Positions 55,832 through 63,905 of a stretch of DNA of 64,000 nt are shown here, piece after piece (position 1 is the stretch's first letter; each line of letters begins with the position of its first letter). Below the pieces are notes generated by a model. That model was given only the letters and a program-made list of their open reading frames with translations. It ran no database searches and was not told the DNA's origin. The stretch spans positions 45,546-109,545 of the forward strand of contig NZ_WBXP01000009.1 of NCBI RefSeq assembly GCF_016415625.1. Reading direction: 5' to 3'. A program made the translations under genes and the position numbers. The DNA is from Shimwellia pseudoproteus. GTDB lineage: Bacteria; Pseudomonadota; Gammaproteobacteria; Enterobacterales; Enterobacteriaceae.

Positions 55832-57019
55832 ATGCGTAAACAGTGGCTTGGAGTTTGCGTGGCGGCAGGGTTACTGGCGGCATGTAGTTCAAATGATGAC
55901 GGGCAGCAACAGGTTAGCCAACAGCCTCAGCCAGTGGTGTGTAACGGTCCGGCTGTGGAAATCAGCGGTGCCGATCCGCACTACGAGCCTCTTAATCCTT
56001 CGGCAAATCAGGATTATCAGCGCGACGGCAAAAACTATAAAGTGGTCCAGGATCCCAGCCAGTTTACCCAGAGTGGCCTGGCCGCTATCTATGATGCGGA
56101 GCCGGACAGCAATTTGACCGCGTCCGGAGAGGCGTTTGACCCCACCCAGCTGACGGCGGCCCATCCGACCCTGCCGATCCCCAGTTATGCCCGTATTACC
56201 AATCTGGCCAATGGCCGGATGATTATCGTGCGTATTAATGACCGCGGCCCCTATGGCAACGATCGGGTCATTTCATTGTCCCGGGCAGCGGCGGACCGGT
56301 TAAATACCTCCAACAACACCAAAGTGAAGATTGACCCGATTATCGTCGGCCAGGACGGTTCGCTGTCCGGCCCCGGTATGGCCTGTGTTGCCGTGGCCAA
56401 ACAGACTTACGCACTCCCGGCGCGGCCCGATCTGAGCGGCGGCCTGGGTAGTGCCTCTTCCGCCCCCCAGTCTCCGGCACCCCAGGGGGATGTGCGGGCG
56501 ATCAGTAACGATACCCTGACAGCCGATAATGCCCAGGGCGCGCCGGTAAATAGCGGCGGTTTCCTCGGCGCACCGTCGGCCCTGCGTGATGGTGTTATCG
56601 AAAATAACGCCGCTGCCGCCGCAGGTAACACCAGTGCGGCTGTGGCCACAACGGCGGCCGCTACCGCGGCTACCGCTGCGGCGGTTACCCAACCGGCCAA
56701 CAGCGGCGCAGTAAACTCACCGGTTACCGCACCGGGCTCGGTGCAGGGCAGCGTAGCCGCCCCGGCGCCAGCAGCAGCGGGCACCTCCGGCCAGTATGTG
56801 GTTCAGGTTGGCGCAGTCAGTGATGCAGGACGGGCAGCAATGTGGCAACAAAAGCTGTCTCAGCAGTTTGGTGTTCCTGGGCGCGTTTCCCATAATGGGG
56901 CAGTGTATCGCGTACAGATGGGGCCATTTACCGGTAAAACCGAAGCTATGGCCCTGCAGCAACGTCTTTTGAGTGAGGCGCAACAACAGTCCTTTGTGAC
57001 CGCCGCTGCGCCGCAATAA
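55832..57019 (+). CDS. rlpA: Septal-ring lytic transglycosylase RlpA
   Basis: Outer-membrane lipoprotein that binds denuded septal glycan; 395 residues (E. coli about 362). The lipobox LLAAC places the acylated Cys at 18. The double-psi beta-barrel domain (about 80-190) has GLAAIYD, ASGEAFDP, HPTLPIPSYARITN and VRINDRGPYGNDRVISLS. A long low-complexity linker rich in Ala, Thr and Asn (about 250-310) follows, then the SPOR domain ending near 395 (YVVQVGAVSDAGRAAMWQQK). The linker accounts for the extra length. Whether it cuts glycan, as in Pseudomonas, is uncertain for enterobacteria. Confidence 0.95.
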   Translation: MRKQWLGVCVAAGLLAACSSNDDGQQQVSQQPQPVVCNGPAVEISGADPHYEPLNPSANQDYQRDGKNYKVVQDPSQFTQSGLAAIYDAEPDSNLTASGEAFDPTQLTAAHPTLPIPSYARITNLANGRMIIVRINDRGPYGNDRVISLSRAAADRLNTSNNTKVKIDPIIVGQDGSLSGPGMACVAVAKQTYALPARPDLSGGLGSASSAPQSPAPQGDVRAISNDTLTADNAQGAPVNSGGFLGAPSALRDGVIENNAAAAAGNTSAAVATTAAATAATAAAVTQPANSGAVNSPVTAPGSVQGSVAAPAPAAAGTSGQYVVQVGAVSDAGRAAMWQQKLSQQFGVPGRVSHNGAVYRVQMGPFTGKTEAMALQQRLLSEAQQQSFVTAAAPQ

Positions 57020-57110
57020 TCCGGGCTTTGTGGCACCCGGCTTATGTATGTTTATGTAAATCACATTAACAATATCATGAGCAAAGTCGGGTGCCAGTAA
57101 AAATAGCATT

Positions 57111-57119
57111 TGCTATAGT
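57111..57119 (+). promoter_or_regulatory. Probable dacA promoter (extended -10)
   Basis: TGCTATAGT is a good extended -10, 44 bp before the dacA ATG. The -35 region is poor. Confidence 0.55.
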
Positions 57120-57162
57120 AAAGCTCTTTTTTTAACCCCATCACGGATGTCGTCGTTCGACC

Positions 57163-58374
57163 ATGAAAAAAGTTCTTCCCGTTCGTATCGCCAGGGGCGC
57201 TACACTCTCACTGGCCATCGGCCTTGTCGCCATGTCTGCCGCACGAGCTGACGATCTGAATATAAAAACCATGATTCCGGGTGTGCCGCAGATCGACGCT
57301 GAAGCGTATATCCTTATCGATTACAACTCCGGTAAGGTGCTGGCCGAACAGAATGCCGATGCCCGCCGCGACCCGGCGAGCCTGACCAAAATGATGACCA
57401 GTTATGTTATCGGCCAGGCCATGAAAGCAGGCAAATTTAAAGAATCAGACGTGGTTACCATTGGCCGGGATGCCTGGGCTACCGGCAACCCGGTATTCAA
57501 AGGCTCATCGCTGATGTTCCTGAAACCGGGGATGGAAGTGCCGGTATCGCAGCTGATCCGCGGGATTAACCTGCAGTCCGGTAACGACGCCTGTGTGGCC
57601 ATGGCCGATTATGTCGCCGGGAGCCAGGACGCCTTTGTGGGCCTGATGAACAGCTACGTGAATGCCCTGGGGCTGAAAAACTCCCACTTCCAGACAGTTC
57701 ACGGCCTGGATGCGGAAGGCCAGTACAGCTCGGCCCGCGATATGGCGCTGATTGGCCAGGCGCTTATCCGTGATGTGCCTGCCGAATACGCTATCTACAA
57801 AGAAAAAGAATTTACCTTTAACGGCATCCGCCAGCCGAACCGTAACGGTCTGCTGTGGGATAACAGCCTGAAAGTTGACGGCATCAAAACCGGCCATACC
57901 GACAGCGCCGGTTTCAACCTGGTCGCCTCCGCCACTGAAGGTCCGATGCGTCTGATCTCTGCGGTAATGGGCGGCCACACCTCTAAAGGCCGTGAAGCCG
58001 AAACCAAAAAACTGCTCACCTGGGGCTTCCGCTTCTTTGAAAGCGTGAACCCGCTGAAAGCCGGGAAAGAATTTGCCTCCGAACCGGCCTGGTTTGGTGA
58101 CAGCGACCGCGCCTCCTTAGGGGTAGATAAAGACGTCTGGCTGACCATTCCCCGTGGCCGGATGAAAGATCTCAAAGCCAGCTATGTGCTGAATAACACC
58201 GAGTTACATGCCCCGCTGCAGAAAAATCAGGTGGTGGGTACCATTAACTTCCAGCTGGATGGCAAAATTATCGATCAGCGCCCGCTGGTGGTCTTACAGC
58301 CGATTGAAGAAGGTAACTTCTTTGGCCGTATCATTGATTACATCAAACTGATGTTCCACCACTGGTTCGGCTAA
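57163..58374 (+). CDS. dacA: D-alanyl-D-alanine carboxypeptidase PBP5
   Basis: Trims the terminal D-Ala from pentapeptides in the periplasm and shapes the cell. 403 residues as in E. coli. The signal peptide [20 protein letters not shown] ends near ARA|DDL. Active-site Ser in PASLTKMM near 73, SGN triad in [10 protein letters not shown] near 139, KTG in [12 protein letters not shown] near 242. The C-terminal amphipathic helix [14 protein letters not shown] anchors it to the inner membrane. Confidence 0.98.
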   Translation: MKKVLPVRIARGATLSLAIGLVAMSAARADDLNIKTMIPGVPQIDAEAYILIDYNSGKVLAEQNADARRDPASLTKMMTSYVIGQAMKAGKFKESDVVTIGRDAWATGNPVFKGSSLMFLKPGMEVPVSQLIRGINLQSGNDACVAMADYVAGSQDAFVGLMNSYVNALGLKNSHFQTVHGLDAEGQYSSARDMALIGQALIRDVPAEYAIYKEKEFTFNGIRQPNRNGLLWDNSLKVDGIKTGHTDSAGFNLVASATEGPMRLISAVMGGHTSKGREAETKKLLTWGFRFFESVNPLKAGKEFASEPAWFGDSDRASLGVDKDVWLTIPRGRMKDLKASYVLNNTELHAPLQKNQVVGTINFQLDGKIIDQRPLVVLQPIEEGNFFGRIIDYIKLMFHHWFG

Positions 58375-58430
58375 TCACCGGGCACTTGAAAGTGCCGGGA
58401 AAGGCCCCATATACTTGGTATCAAAGCAAG

Positions 58431-58458
58431 CTCCCGCCCCTGGCGGGAGTTATTATTT
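58431..58458 (+). terminator. Terminator after dacA
   Basis: CTCCCGCC/GGCGGGAG perfect 8-bp stem with a CCT loop, followed by TTATTATTT, 19 bp before the ybeD ATG. It could also attenuate dacA-ybeD read-through. Confidence 0.8.
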
Positions 58459-58477
58459 ATGTCCTGCTGGAGCACCC

Positions 58478-58741
58478 ATGAAAACCAATCTGAAAGCGTT
58501 ACTTGAATTCCCCTGCCCCTTTACTTACAAAGTAATGGGCCTGGCGAAGCCAGAGCTGGTCGATATGGTGGTTGAGGTGGTGCAACGCCATGCCCCTGGC
58601 GATTACATCCCTGAGGTGAAACCGAGCAGCAAAGGCACCTACCATTCTGTCTCTATCACCATCAATGCCACGCATATTGAGCAGGTGGAAACCCTCTATG
58701 AGGAACTGGGCAATATTGAAATTGTCCGCATGGTACTGTAA
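58478..58741 (+). CDS. ybeD: DUF493 (UPF0250) family protein YbeD
   Basis: A small cytoplasmic protein of 87 residues with an ACT-like fold and unknown function, usually next to lip[33 protein letters not shown] and the ending [13 protein letters not shown] match E. coli YbeD. The start at 58478 follows TGGAGCACCC; an upstream in-frame extension is spurious. It has its own terminator. Confidence 0.94.
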   Translation: MKTNLKALLEFPCPFTYKVMGLAKPELVDMVVEVVQRHAPGDYIPEVKPSSKGTYHSVSITINATHIEQVETLYEELGNIEIVRMVL

Positions 58742-58746
58742 TGACT

Positions 58747-58772
58747 AACCCGGCTGCCGCCGGGTTTTCTTT
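58747..58772 (+). terminator. Terminator of ybeD
   Basis: AACCCGGC/GCCGGGTT perfect 8-bp stem with a TGCC loop, then TTCTTT, directly after the ybeD stop. Confidence 0.88.
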
Positions 58773-58831
58773 ATCCGCTGATGATAGCCGCCCCAGGCCG
58801 GTTTTATCGGACGTTAATTTTTTGTACGCCA

Positions 58832-58840
58832 TGTTATAAT
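58832..58840 (+). promoter_or_regulatory. lipB promoter (extended -10)
   Basis: TGTTATAAT is a perfect extended -10 element, 30 bp before the lipB TTG. A separate promoter makes sense because ybeD ends in a terminator. Confidence 0.75.
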
Positions 58841-58870
58841 AGCGTCACCTTTTCTACAGGAGACGCGGTC

Positions 58871-59512
58871 TTGTCTCAAGATACCATTCTGATCCGCCAA
58901 CTTGGCCAGCAACCCTACGGCCCGGTTTCCCAGGCAATGCATGATTTTACCGATAACCGTGACGACACCACCCCGGATGAAATCTGGCTGGTTGAGCATG
59001 ATCCGGTCTTCACCCAGGGCCAGGCCGGTAAAGCCGAACACCTTTTGGCTACCGGAGACATTCCGGTAATCCAGAGCGATCGCGGTGGTCAGGTCACCTA
59101 TCATGGTCCAGGCCAGCAAGTGATGTACGTGTTGCTCAATTTAAAGCGCCGTAAGCTTGGGGTGCGCGAACTGGTTACCGTACTGGAACAAACCGTGGTC
59201 AATACCCTGGCCACCCGGGGGATCACCGCCCACGCCAGAGCCGATGCGCCGGGGGTTTATGTCGGTGAGCAAAAAATATGCTCCCTGGGATTACGTATCC
59301 GCCGCGGCTGCTCCTTCCACGGCCTGGCGCTGAATATTGCCATGGACCTGGGGCCGTTCAGGCGCATCAACCCGTGCGGCTACCCCGGAATGGAGATGAC
59401 CCAGGTCAGCGCACTTTCCCCTGGCGCCACCCCCGGGCAGCTGCAGCCGGTGTTAATCAGCCAGTTTTTAGCGCTATTGGGTAACCCGCCCAGCGACATG
59501 GTCGCCCAGTAA
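58871..59512 (+). CDS. lipB: Octanoyl-[ACP]:protein N-octanoyltransferase LipB
   Basis: Moves octanoate from ACP to lipoyl domains; LipA then adds sulfur. 213 residues, as in E. coli. Motifs [18 protein letters not shown] near 72, the catalytic Lys in [11 protein letters not shown] near 140, and the catalytic Cys in [10 protein letters not shown] near 169. The start chosen is the TTG at 58871, with AGGAG upstream and the family-like [15 protein letters not shown]; the in-frame ORF from 58781 would include the promoter. The LysR gene ybeF that follows in E. coli is missing here. Confidence 0.94.
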   Translation: MSQDTILIRQLGQQPYGPVSQAMHDFTDNRDDTTPDEIWLVEHDPVFTQGQAGKAEHLLATGDIPVIQSDRGGQVTYHGPGQQVMYVLLNLKRRKLGVRELVTVLEQTVVNTLATRGITAHARADAPGVYVGEQKICSLGLRIRRGCSFHGLALNIAMDLGPFRRINPCGYPGMEMTQVSALSPGATPGQLQPVLISQFLALLGNPPSDMVAQ

Positions 59513-59860
59513 CATTCTGTGCGATCCACCCGGCCAGATGATACCGGGCGGTAACATTTCAGTTAACATGAAAGCGGTGCGCGCGGGCGCTGGCCGGTAA
59601 AACGCCCTGCCGCGCCGCACCTGGGGTATCATCTCGCCACAGAGTATAATAACGGTCATTGTTACCAGCCGATCCCGGCAAAGGGCACATAACAACAACT
59701 GTTTTACAAAAAATTCCCTTTTTCCTGCCCCGTCTGGCTGATTTAACAGGCGGATAAATGGTATACTGCGGGTCAGCAAATTCAAAAAAAGTTGATAAAT
59801 ACAACATTTACTTGAATTAAAAGCTCTCCCTTCATTATCAGCAACTGGAATACGCACGCT
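59513..59860 (+). promoter_or_regulatory. lipB-lipA intergenic region
   Basis: 348 bp. The first half is GC-rich with inverted repeats (CCCGG/CCGGG near 59529-59553) and no reading frame I trust. The second half is AT-rich and carries the lipA promoter and a leader of about 85 nt. E. coli has ybeF in this interval; I see no remnant of it. Confidence 0.6.
59759..59767 (+). promoter_or_regulatory. Probable lipA promoter (extended -10)
   Basis: TGGTATACT gives an extended -10 with five of six matches to TATAAT, 93 bp before the lipA ATG. The -35 (TGATTT) is weak. Confidence 0.65.
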
Positions 59861-60826
59861 ATGAGTAAACCCATTCTGATGGAACGCGGTGTTAAATACC
59901 GCGATGCCGATAAAATGGCCCTTATCCCGGTGAAAACCGTTGTTACGGAGCGCCAGGAGCTGTTAAGGAAGCCGGAGTGGATGAAAATCAAACTCCCGGC
60001 AGACTCCTCCAGAATTCAGGGCATCAAGGCCGCCATGCGCAAAAACGGCCTGCACTCCGTCTGTGAGGAAGCCTCCTGCCCTAACCTGGCAGAGTGCTTT
60101 AACCACGGTACCGCCACCTTTATGATCCTCGGCGCTATCTGTACCCGCCGCTGCCCGTTCTGTGACGTTGCCCACGGCCGCCCGGTGACGCCGGATGCCG
60201 GAGAGCCACAAAAACTGGCCCAGACCATCGCCGATATGGCGCTGCGCTATGTAGTTATCACCTCTGTTGACCGTGATGACTTACGCGATGGCGGCGCACA
60301 GCACTTTGCGGATTGCATCAGCGCCATCCGTGAGAAAAGCCCGTCGATTCGTATTGAAACCCTGGTGCCAGATTTCCGGGGCCGTATGGATCGCGCACTG
60401 GACATTTTAACGACGACCCCGCCAGACGTTTTTAACCACAACCTGGAAAACGTTCCGCGTCTCTATCGTCAGGTGCGGCCAGGGGCTGATTATGCCTGGT
60501 CCCTGAAACTGCTGGAGCGGTTTAAAGAAGCCCATCCAGAGATCCCCACCAAATCCGGCCTGATGGTTGGCCTGGGGGAAACCAATGCCGAGATCGTTGA
60601 AGTCATGCGCGATCTGCGCCGCCACGGTGTCACCATGCTGACCCTGGGGCAATACCTGCAGCCCAGCCGTCACCACCTGCCGGTGCAGCGCTATGTCAGC
60701 CCGGAAGAGTTTGATGAAATGAAAGCGGAAGCGATGGCAATGGGCTTTACCCACGCCGCATGCGGGCCGTTCGTGCGCTCATCTTACCATGCAGATTTGC
60801 AGGCGAAGGGTATTGAGGTTAAATAA
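59861..60826 (+). CDS. lipA: Lipoyl synthase
   Basis: Radical-SAM enzyme that inserts two sulfurs into octanoylated lipoyl domains; 321 residues as in E. coli. The auxiliary, sacrificial cluster motif is [12 protein letters not shown] near 68-79, the radical-SAM motif is CTRRCPFC near 94-101, and the conserved Ser is in the C-terminal VRSSYHAD. 35 bp after the AT-rich leader end, with CTGGAATACG as a weak ribosome site. Confidence 0.98.
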   Translation: MSKPILMERGVKYRDADKMALIPVKTVVTERQELLRKPEWMKIKLPADSSRIQGIKAAMRKNGLHSVCEEASCPNLAECFNHGTATFMILGAICTRRCPFCDVAHGRPVTPDAGEPQKLAQTIADMALRYVVITSVDRDDLRDGGAQHFADCISAIREKSPSIRIETLVPDFRGRMDRALDILTTTPPDVFNHNLENVPRLYRQVRPGADYAWSLKLLERFKEAHPEIPTKSGLMVGLGETNAEIVEVMRDLRRHGVTMLTLGQYLQPSRHHLPVQRYVSPEEFDEMKAEAMAMGFTHAACGPFVRSSYHADLQAKGIEVK

Positions 60827-60887
60827 CCAGCAACATTTGGTTACACTATCGCCGCCGCCATCACGACGGATCGGTGGTTCAGAAGAT

Positions 60888-60914
60888 AAAAAACCGGCTG
60901 AAGGCCGGTTTTTC
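60888..60914. terminator. Bidirectional terminator between lipA and tatE
   Basis: CCGGC/GCCGG stem extended by A6/T5 pairing around a TGAAG loop. The convergent genes lipA and tatE both end next to it. Confidence 0.88.
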
Positions 60915-60930
60915 TGTCTTTGCAGCCGAA

Positions 60931-61134
60931 TCAGTCTTTGTGAGACAGACGATCGGTGGATGTGTCATCCGCAGTGGTAGATTTGGCACTGGCTTCATCA
61001 TCATTCATGGCTTTTTTGAAGCCTTTGATTGCCGCGCCGAGATCGCCACCTAAGGTGCGCAACTTTTTGGTACCAAACAACAATACAATCAGTGCGCCGA
61101 TGACTAAAAGTTTGGTAATGCTGATCTCGCCCAT
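60931..61134 (-). CDS. tatE: Sec-independent translocase subunit TatE
   Basis: TatA-like pore subunit, 67 residues. One N-terminal membrane helix (about 5-21, [16 protein letters not shown]) is followed by the amphipathic helix [20 protein letters not shown] and an acidic tail. The free-standing position between lipA and ybeM, away from tatABC, identifies it as TatE rather than TatA. Confidence 0.95.
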   Translation of the reverse strand: MGEISITKLLVIGALIVLLFGTKKLRTLGGDLGAAIKGFKKAMNDDEASAKSTTADDTSTDRLSHKD

Positions 61135-61237
61135 ACGTAACCTTCTTAATCTGAATTGCCGGGGACCGGCATAAAAGCCTGGTGCTATTAACGGTCATTT
61201 TCCGCGGCGACACAATAGCAATCTGTAACAAGGTGAA

Positions 61238-62044
61238 TCAAGTTTTCTGAGCGGTTGTTTGCAGAATCGGTGACATAAACCGCCGATTAGCCAGCACCGG
61301 TAGCTGTCGGCGCACCTCTGCCACCCGGCTGGCGTCAATATCCCCGACAATCAGCGCCGGTTGCTCTGCGGCGGCGGCCAGTACCACCCCCATAGGATCA
61401 ACGATTCGGCTCTGGCCGATATTGCGGTTGCCGCACTCCCCGGCGCCAATAACATAACAGGTAGTATCCAGCGCCCGGGCGGCCAGCAACGTTGCCCAGT
61501 GCTGCTCCTTAAGGGGCCCCTTCAGCCAGGCAGCGGGGACCACAAGCGCCTGGGCGCCCTGTAACGCAAGGTGCAGCGACAATTCCGGGAAGCGCAGATC
61601 GTAACAGGTCATTACGCCAATCGTTATCCCGGCCACTTCAATCAGTGCCGGTAAGCTCTCCCCGGCATCCACCAGGGCGGACTCCTGAACAGTAAACGCG
61701 TCATAAAGATGGAGTTTGCGATAGCTGAGCAGGATCTCACCGGCGCGGATAGCAAACAGGGTATTTGCCGCCCGCTGCGGCACAGTGCGCATATGCAGCG
61801 TCAGAACCGTCGTCAGGCTATTTCCTTTACTGTGGGCCAGCAGCCCCTGCATAAAGCCACCATCGGGCGTCTGAGCCGCGTTAACCGATAACTGTGGATC
61901 ATCATCTGACCGGGCCAGTAACGCCTCGGGAAGCACCAGTAAATCCGCCCCGGCGCTAATGGCCTGGTCCATATAATGAAGACAGGTGGCCAGATTCTGT
62001 TGCCAGTCCGGCCCGACAGCAAATTGCCCAACAGCGATGCGCAT
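61238..62044 (-). CDS. ybeM: Deaminated glutathione amidase (nitrilase family) YbeM
   Basis: Carbon-nitrogen hydrolase of 268 residues; the family repairs deaminated glutathione. The catalytic triad is intact: Glu in LLVLPEALLA near 41, Lys in YRKLHLYDAF near 110, Cys in GVMTCYDLRFPE near 146. In E. coli K-12 the gene is, as I recall, a truncated pseudogene, so this full-length copy is of note. The start at 62044 follows AAGGGGGAATA. Confidence 0.9.
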   Translation of the reverse strand: MRIAVGQFAVGPDWQQNLATCLHYMDQAISAGADLLVLPEALLARSDDDPQLSVNAAQTPDGGFMQGLLAHSKGNSLTTVLTLHMRTVPQRAANTLFAIRAGEILLSYRKLHLYDAFTVQESALVDAGESLPALIEVAGITIGVMTCYDLRFPELSLHLALQGAQALVVPAAWLKGPLKEQHWATLLAARALDTTCYVIGAGECGNRNIGQSRIVDPMGVVLAAAAEQPALIVGDIDASRVAEVRRQLPVLANRRFMSPILQTTAQKT

Positions 62045-62147
62045 TATTCCCCCTTACCGATGGATTATCAGAGGCTATTATTCCTGTAAACTGCGGTTCA
62101 GCGTTACACTTAACCGGATAACAAGCAACTGATAAAGGAGTGGCAGT

Positions 62148-62531
62148 GTGGGTCAATTGATGCTGGCAGTATTTTTAGGTGGCGGAGTGGGAAGCGTCAG
62201 CCGCTGGCTTATTAGTCTGCGTCTCAACCCCGTTCATGCGTCTGTCCCGCTCGGAACCCTGGCGGCTAACCTGTTGGGGGCATTTATTATCGGTATCGGC
62301 CTGGCGTGGTTCAATCGCATGCCGTCTATCGATCCGATGTGGAAGCTCGTCATCACCACCGGGTTTTGCGGGGGACTGACAACGTTCTCGACGTTTTCGG
62401 CGGAGGTGGTTTATCTGTTTATGGAGGGCAAAATAGGCTGGGCAATCATCAATATTACGCTCAACCTGGTCGGTTCGCTGCTGATGACGGCATTCGCGTT
62501 CTGGCTGATCCAGCATACGGTAGGCCGTTAA
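62148..62531 (+). CDS. crcB: Fluoride channel CrcB/Fluc
   Basis: Exports fluoride as a dual-topology dimer in the inner membrane; 127 residues as in E. coli. Four helices with the signature [17 protein letters not shown] near 70-86 and the [12 protein letters not shown] pore helix near 40. The start is GTG at 62148 behind AAGGAG. No fluoride riboswitch is visible in the 103 bp upstream. Divergent from ybeM. Confidence 0.96.
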   Translation: MGQLMLAVFLGGGVGSVSRWLISLRLNPVHASVPLGTLAANLLGAFIIGIGLAWFNRMPSIDPMWKLVITTGFCGGLTTFSTFSAEVVYLFMEGKIGWAIINITLNLVGSLLMTAFAFWLIQHTVGR

Positions 62532-62629
62532 GCAAACCGATCACAAATAGAGAAAACCGTTAAGGTTAATTTAATTTTTTCCTGTCATGCTCTGCGTTAT
62601 TCCCTTGTTACCACGTTCCAGAGCAGCAG

Positions 62630-62719
62630 ATGACGAAAGCGCGATTAACCGAATCAGGCACCCTGTTACTTTGTATGCTGATTGTTGCCAGTTTCCTGAA
62701 GAGCTACCTGTTTAACTAG
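62630..62719 (+). CDS. Unnamed 29-residue membrane peptide candidate
   Basis: ATG to TAG encodes a 29-residue peptide: a charged start MTKARLTESG, a hydrophobic stretch TLLLCMLIVASF, and the end LKSYLFN. One membrane span is likely, with the N-terminus carrying net positive charge. Ribosome site weak (GAGCAG, 6 bases away). It is followed after 30 bp by a clean intrinsic terminator, which argues that something is transcribed here. I do not recognise the family. Codon use is ordinary. It resembles known enterobacterial single-span microproteins only in general form. Confidence 0.5.
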   Translation: MTKARLTESGTLLLCMLIVASFLKSYLFN

Positions 62720-62749
62720 CCCGGCCGCACGGCGCACCAGACCCTAACC

Positions 62750-62778
62750 AACCGCTGTACAAAACGGCGGTTTTTTTT
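62750..62778 (+). terminator. Terminator after the 29-residue ORF
   Basis: AACCGC/GCGGTT stem with an 11-base loop and eight T. It lies 30 bp past the small ORF and 218 bp past crcB. Confidence 0.75.
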
Positions 62779-62820
62779 ATCTCTTTTTTATTGTCGTACT
62801 TATTTACCGGACGCAAAACG

Positions 62821-62848
62821 AAAAAAACCCGCAACTAAGCGGGTTTTT
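62821..62848 (-). terminator. Terminator of cspE
   Basis: CCCGC/GCGGG with flanking A7/T5 pairing around an AACTAA loop; strong on minus, 17 bp past the cspE stop, and possibly active on plus. Confidence 0.88.
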
Positions 62849-62864
62849 GAATTCTGGCTGTAAC

Positions 62865-63074
62865 TTAGATAGCAATTACGTTAGCAGCAGAAGGGCCTTT
62901 GGCACCGTTAGTGATTTCGAACTCTACACGCTGACCTTCAGCCAGAGTTTTGAAACCATTGCTCTGGATTGCAGAGAAGTGTACGAACACGTCTTTGCTG
63001 CCATCTTCCGGAGTAATGAAACCGAATCCTTTGGATTCATTAAACCACTTAACGTTACCTTTAATCTTAGACAT
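62865..63074 (-). CDS. cspE: Cold-shock-family RNA chaperone CspE
   Basis: 69-residue cold-shock domain protein that melts RNA hairpins and antiterminates. RNP1 KGFGFI and RNP2 VFVHF are present, and the sequence differs from recalled E. coli CspE at only about two positions. The start at 63074 (MSKIKGN) follows AAAGGTAATTTTG; the longer reading to 63104 is spurious. A 5' leader hairpin CGACAC/GTGTCG lies at 63099-63117. Confidence 0.97.
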   Translation of the reverse strand: MSKIKGNVKWFNESKGFGFITPEDGSKDVFVHFSAIQSNGFKTLAEGQRVEFEITNGAKGPSAANVIAI

Positions 63075-63260
63075 CAAAATTACCTTTACATGAAAAATCG
63101 ACACTAATGTTGTGTCGGGGACCAGTACAACAATTGTCGCTGCTTTTGTCCAGTCTAACTTTGCTAAAAAGTGATAAAAGTCCCTAAGTTTTTCAGTTCT
63201 GTGACCTTACTCATTGTTTTAACAGCCAAAGATTAACTGCTGCTAAAACCGCCATTCTGG

Positions 63261-63827
63261 TCAAAACTGAAAGCGGAACCAGGCGAAGTAAACGTTACCG
63301 TTGTTATAGGTTCCCGGGATCCAGGTCATCTGAAAAGTGGCCGGCCCGTACCCGATTGACGCCAGCGGCAGTACAATCGGGATGGGAATATAGCGGTAAT
63401 TATCCCGTGCGGTTACCGCCGCGGTATAACCAAGGCCAACATGGAAATTATCATCCCGCAGCGGGCGCCAGGTTGCCTCCCAGCCGTAACCGCCAATCGG
63501 CTCCCACTTATTGAAGGAGTCTTTAAACGCCATCAGATAAATGCCGTGCCAGTTGCCTTTCTCATCCCAGCGGGATATCCCGCCCCCTGCCCCCCAGGGC
63601 CGCTCGTTATAGCGATCGGTTTTCTCTTTGTCATAGGCAAAGCGCGCGTGCCAGGTGATCGCCGGCACATAAATATCCCCATGTTGAGGTTCACGCCAGG
63701 TGGTGGCTACCTGATCGGTAAATGTATTGAACCAGCCCTTGCCGTCAGCGTCGGCCATTGCGGGCGTTAATACTGAAAATGAAAGAATAAAAACGAAAAA
63801 TTTCGCTAACTGTTTAATCTTACACAT
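63261..63827 (-). CDS. pagP: Lipid A palmitoyltransferase PagP
   Basis: Outer-membrane beta-barrel enzyme that moves palmitate from phospholipids to lipid A, raising resistance to cationic peptides. 188 residues (E. coli 186). A signal peptide ends near AMA|DAD (residue 25). Catalytic residues are visible: His in [10 protein letters not shown], and Asp-Ser in [11 protein letters not shown]. The C-terminus ends in Phe, FAWFRFQF, as BAM substrates do. PhoP normally activates it. An IS5-type element begins 78 bp upstream of the ATG. Confidence 0.95.
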   Translation of the reverse strand: MCKIKQLAKFFVFILSFSVLTPAMADADGKGWFNTFTDQVATTWREPQHGDIYVPAITWHARFAYDKEKTDRYNERPWGAGGGISRWDEKGNWHGIYLMAFKDSFNKWEPIGGYGWEATWRPLRDDNFHVGLGYTAAVTARDNYRYIPIPIVLPLASIGYGPATFQMTWIPGTYNNGNVYFAWFRFQF

Positions 63828-63905
63828 ATTAAATTAAATATCTTATTTCAACGTCGCCATCTTAATATGGTCAGTTTCAATTAACCCTAAACACGCTAGT
63901 GTTAG

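Larger units (their letters stand above)
62532..62864. other. crcB-cspE intergenic region
   Basis: 333 bp. It holds the 29-residue ORF at 62630-62719, its terminator at 62750-62778 and the cspE terminator at 62821-62848. The AT-rich stretch 62555-62600 is where a promoter for the small ORF would be expected, but no clear boxes were seen. Confidence 0.6.

Noticed and set aside
62045..62147. Fluoride riboswitch upstream of crcB
   Set aside because: The region is only about 100 bp and shows none of the conserved fluoride-aptamer segments.
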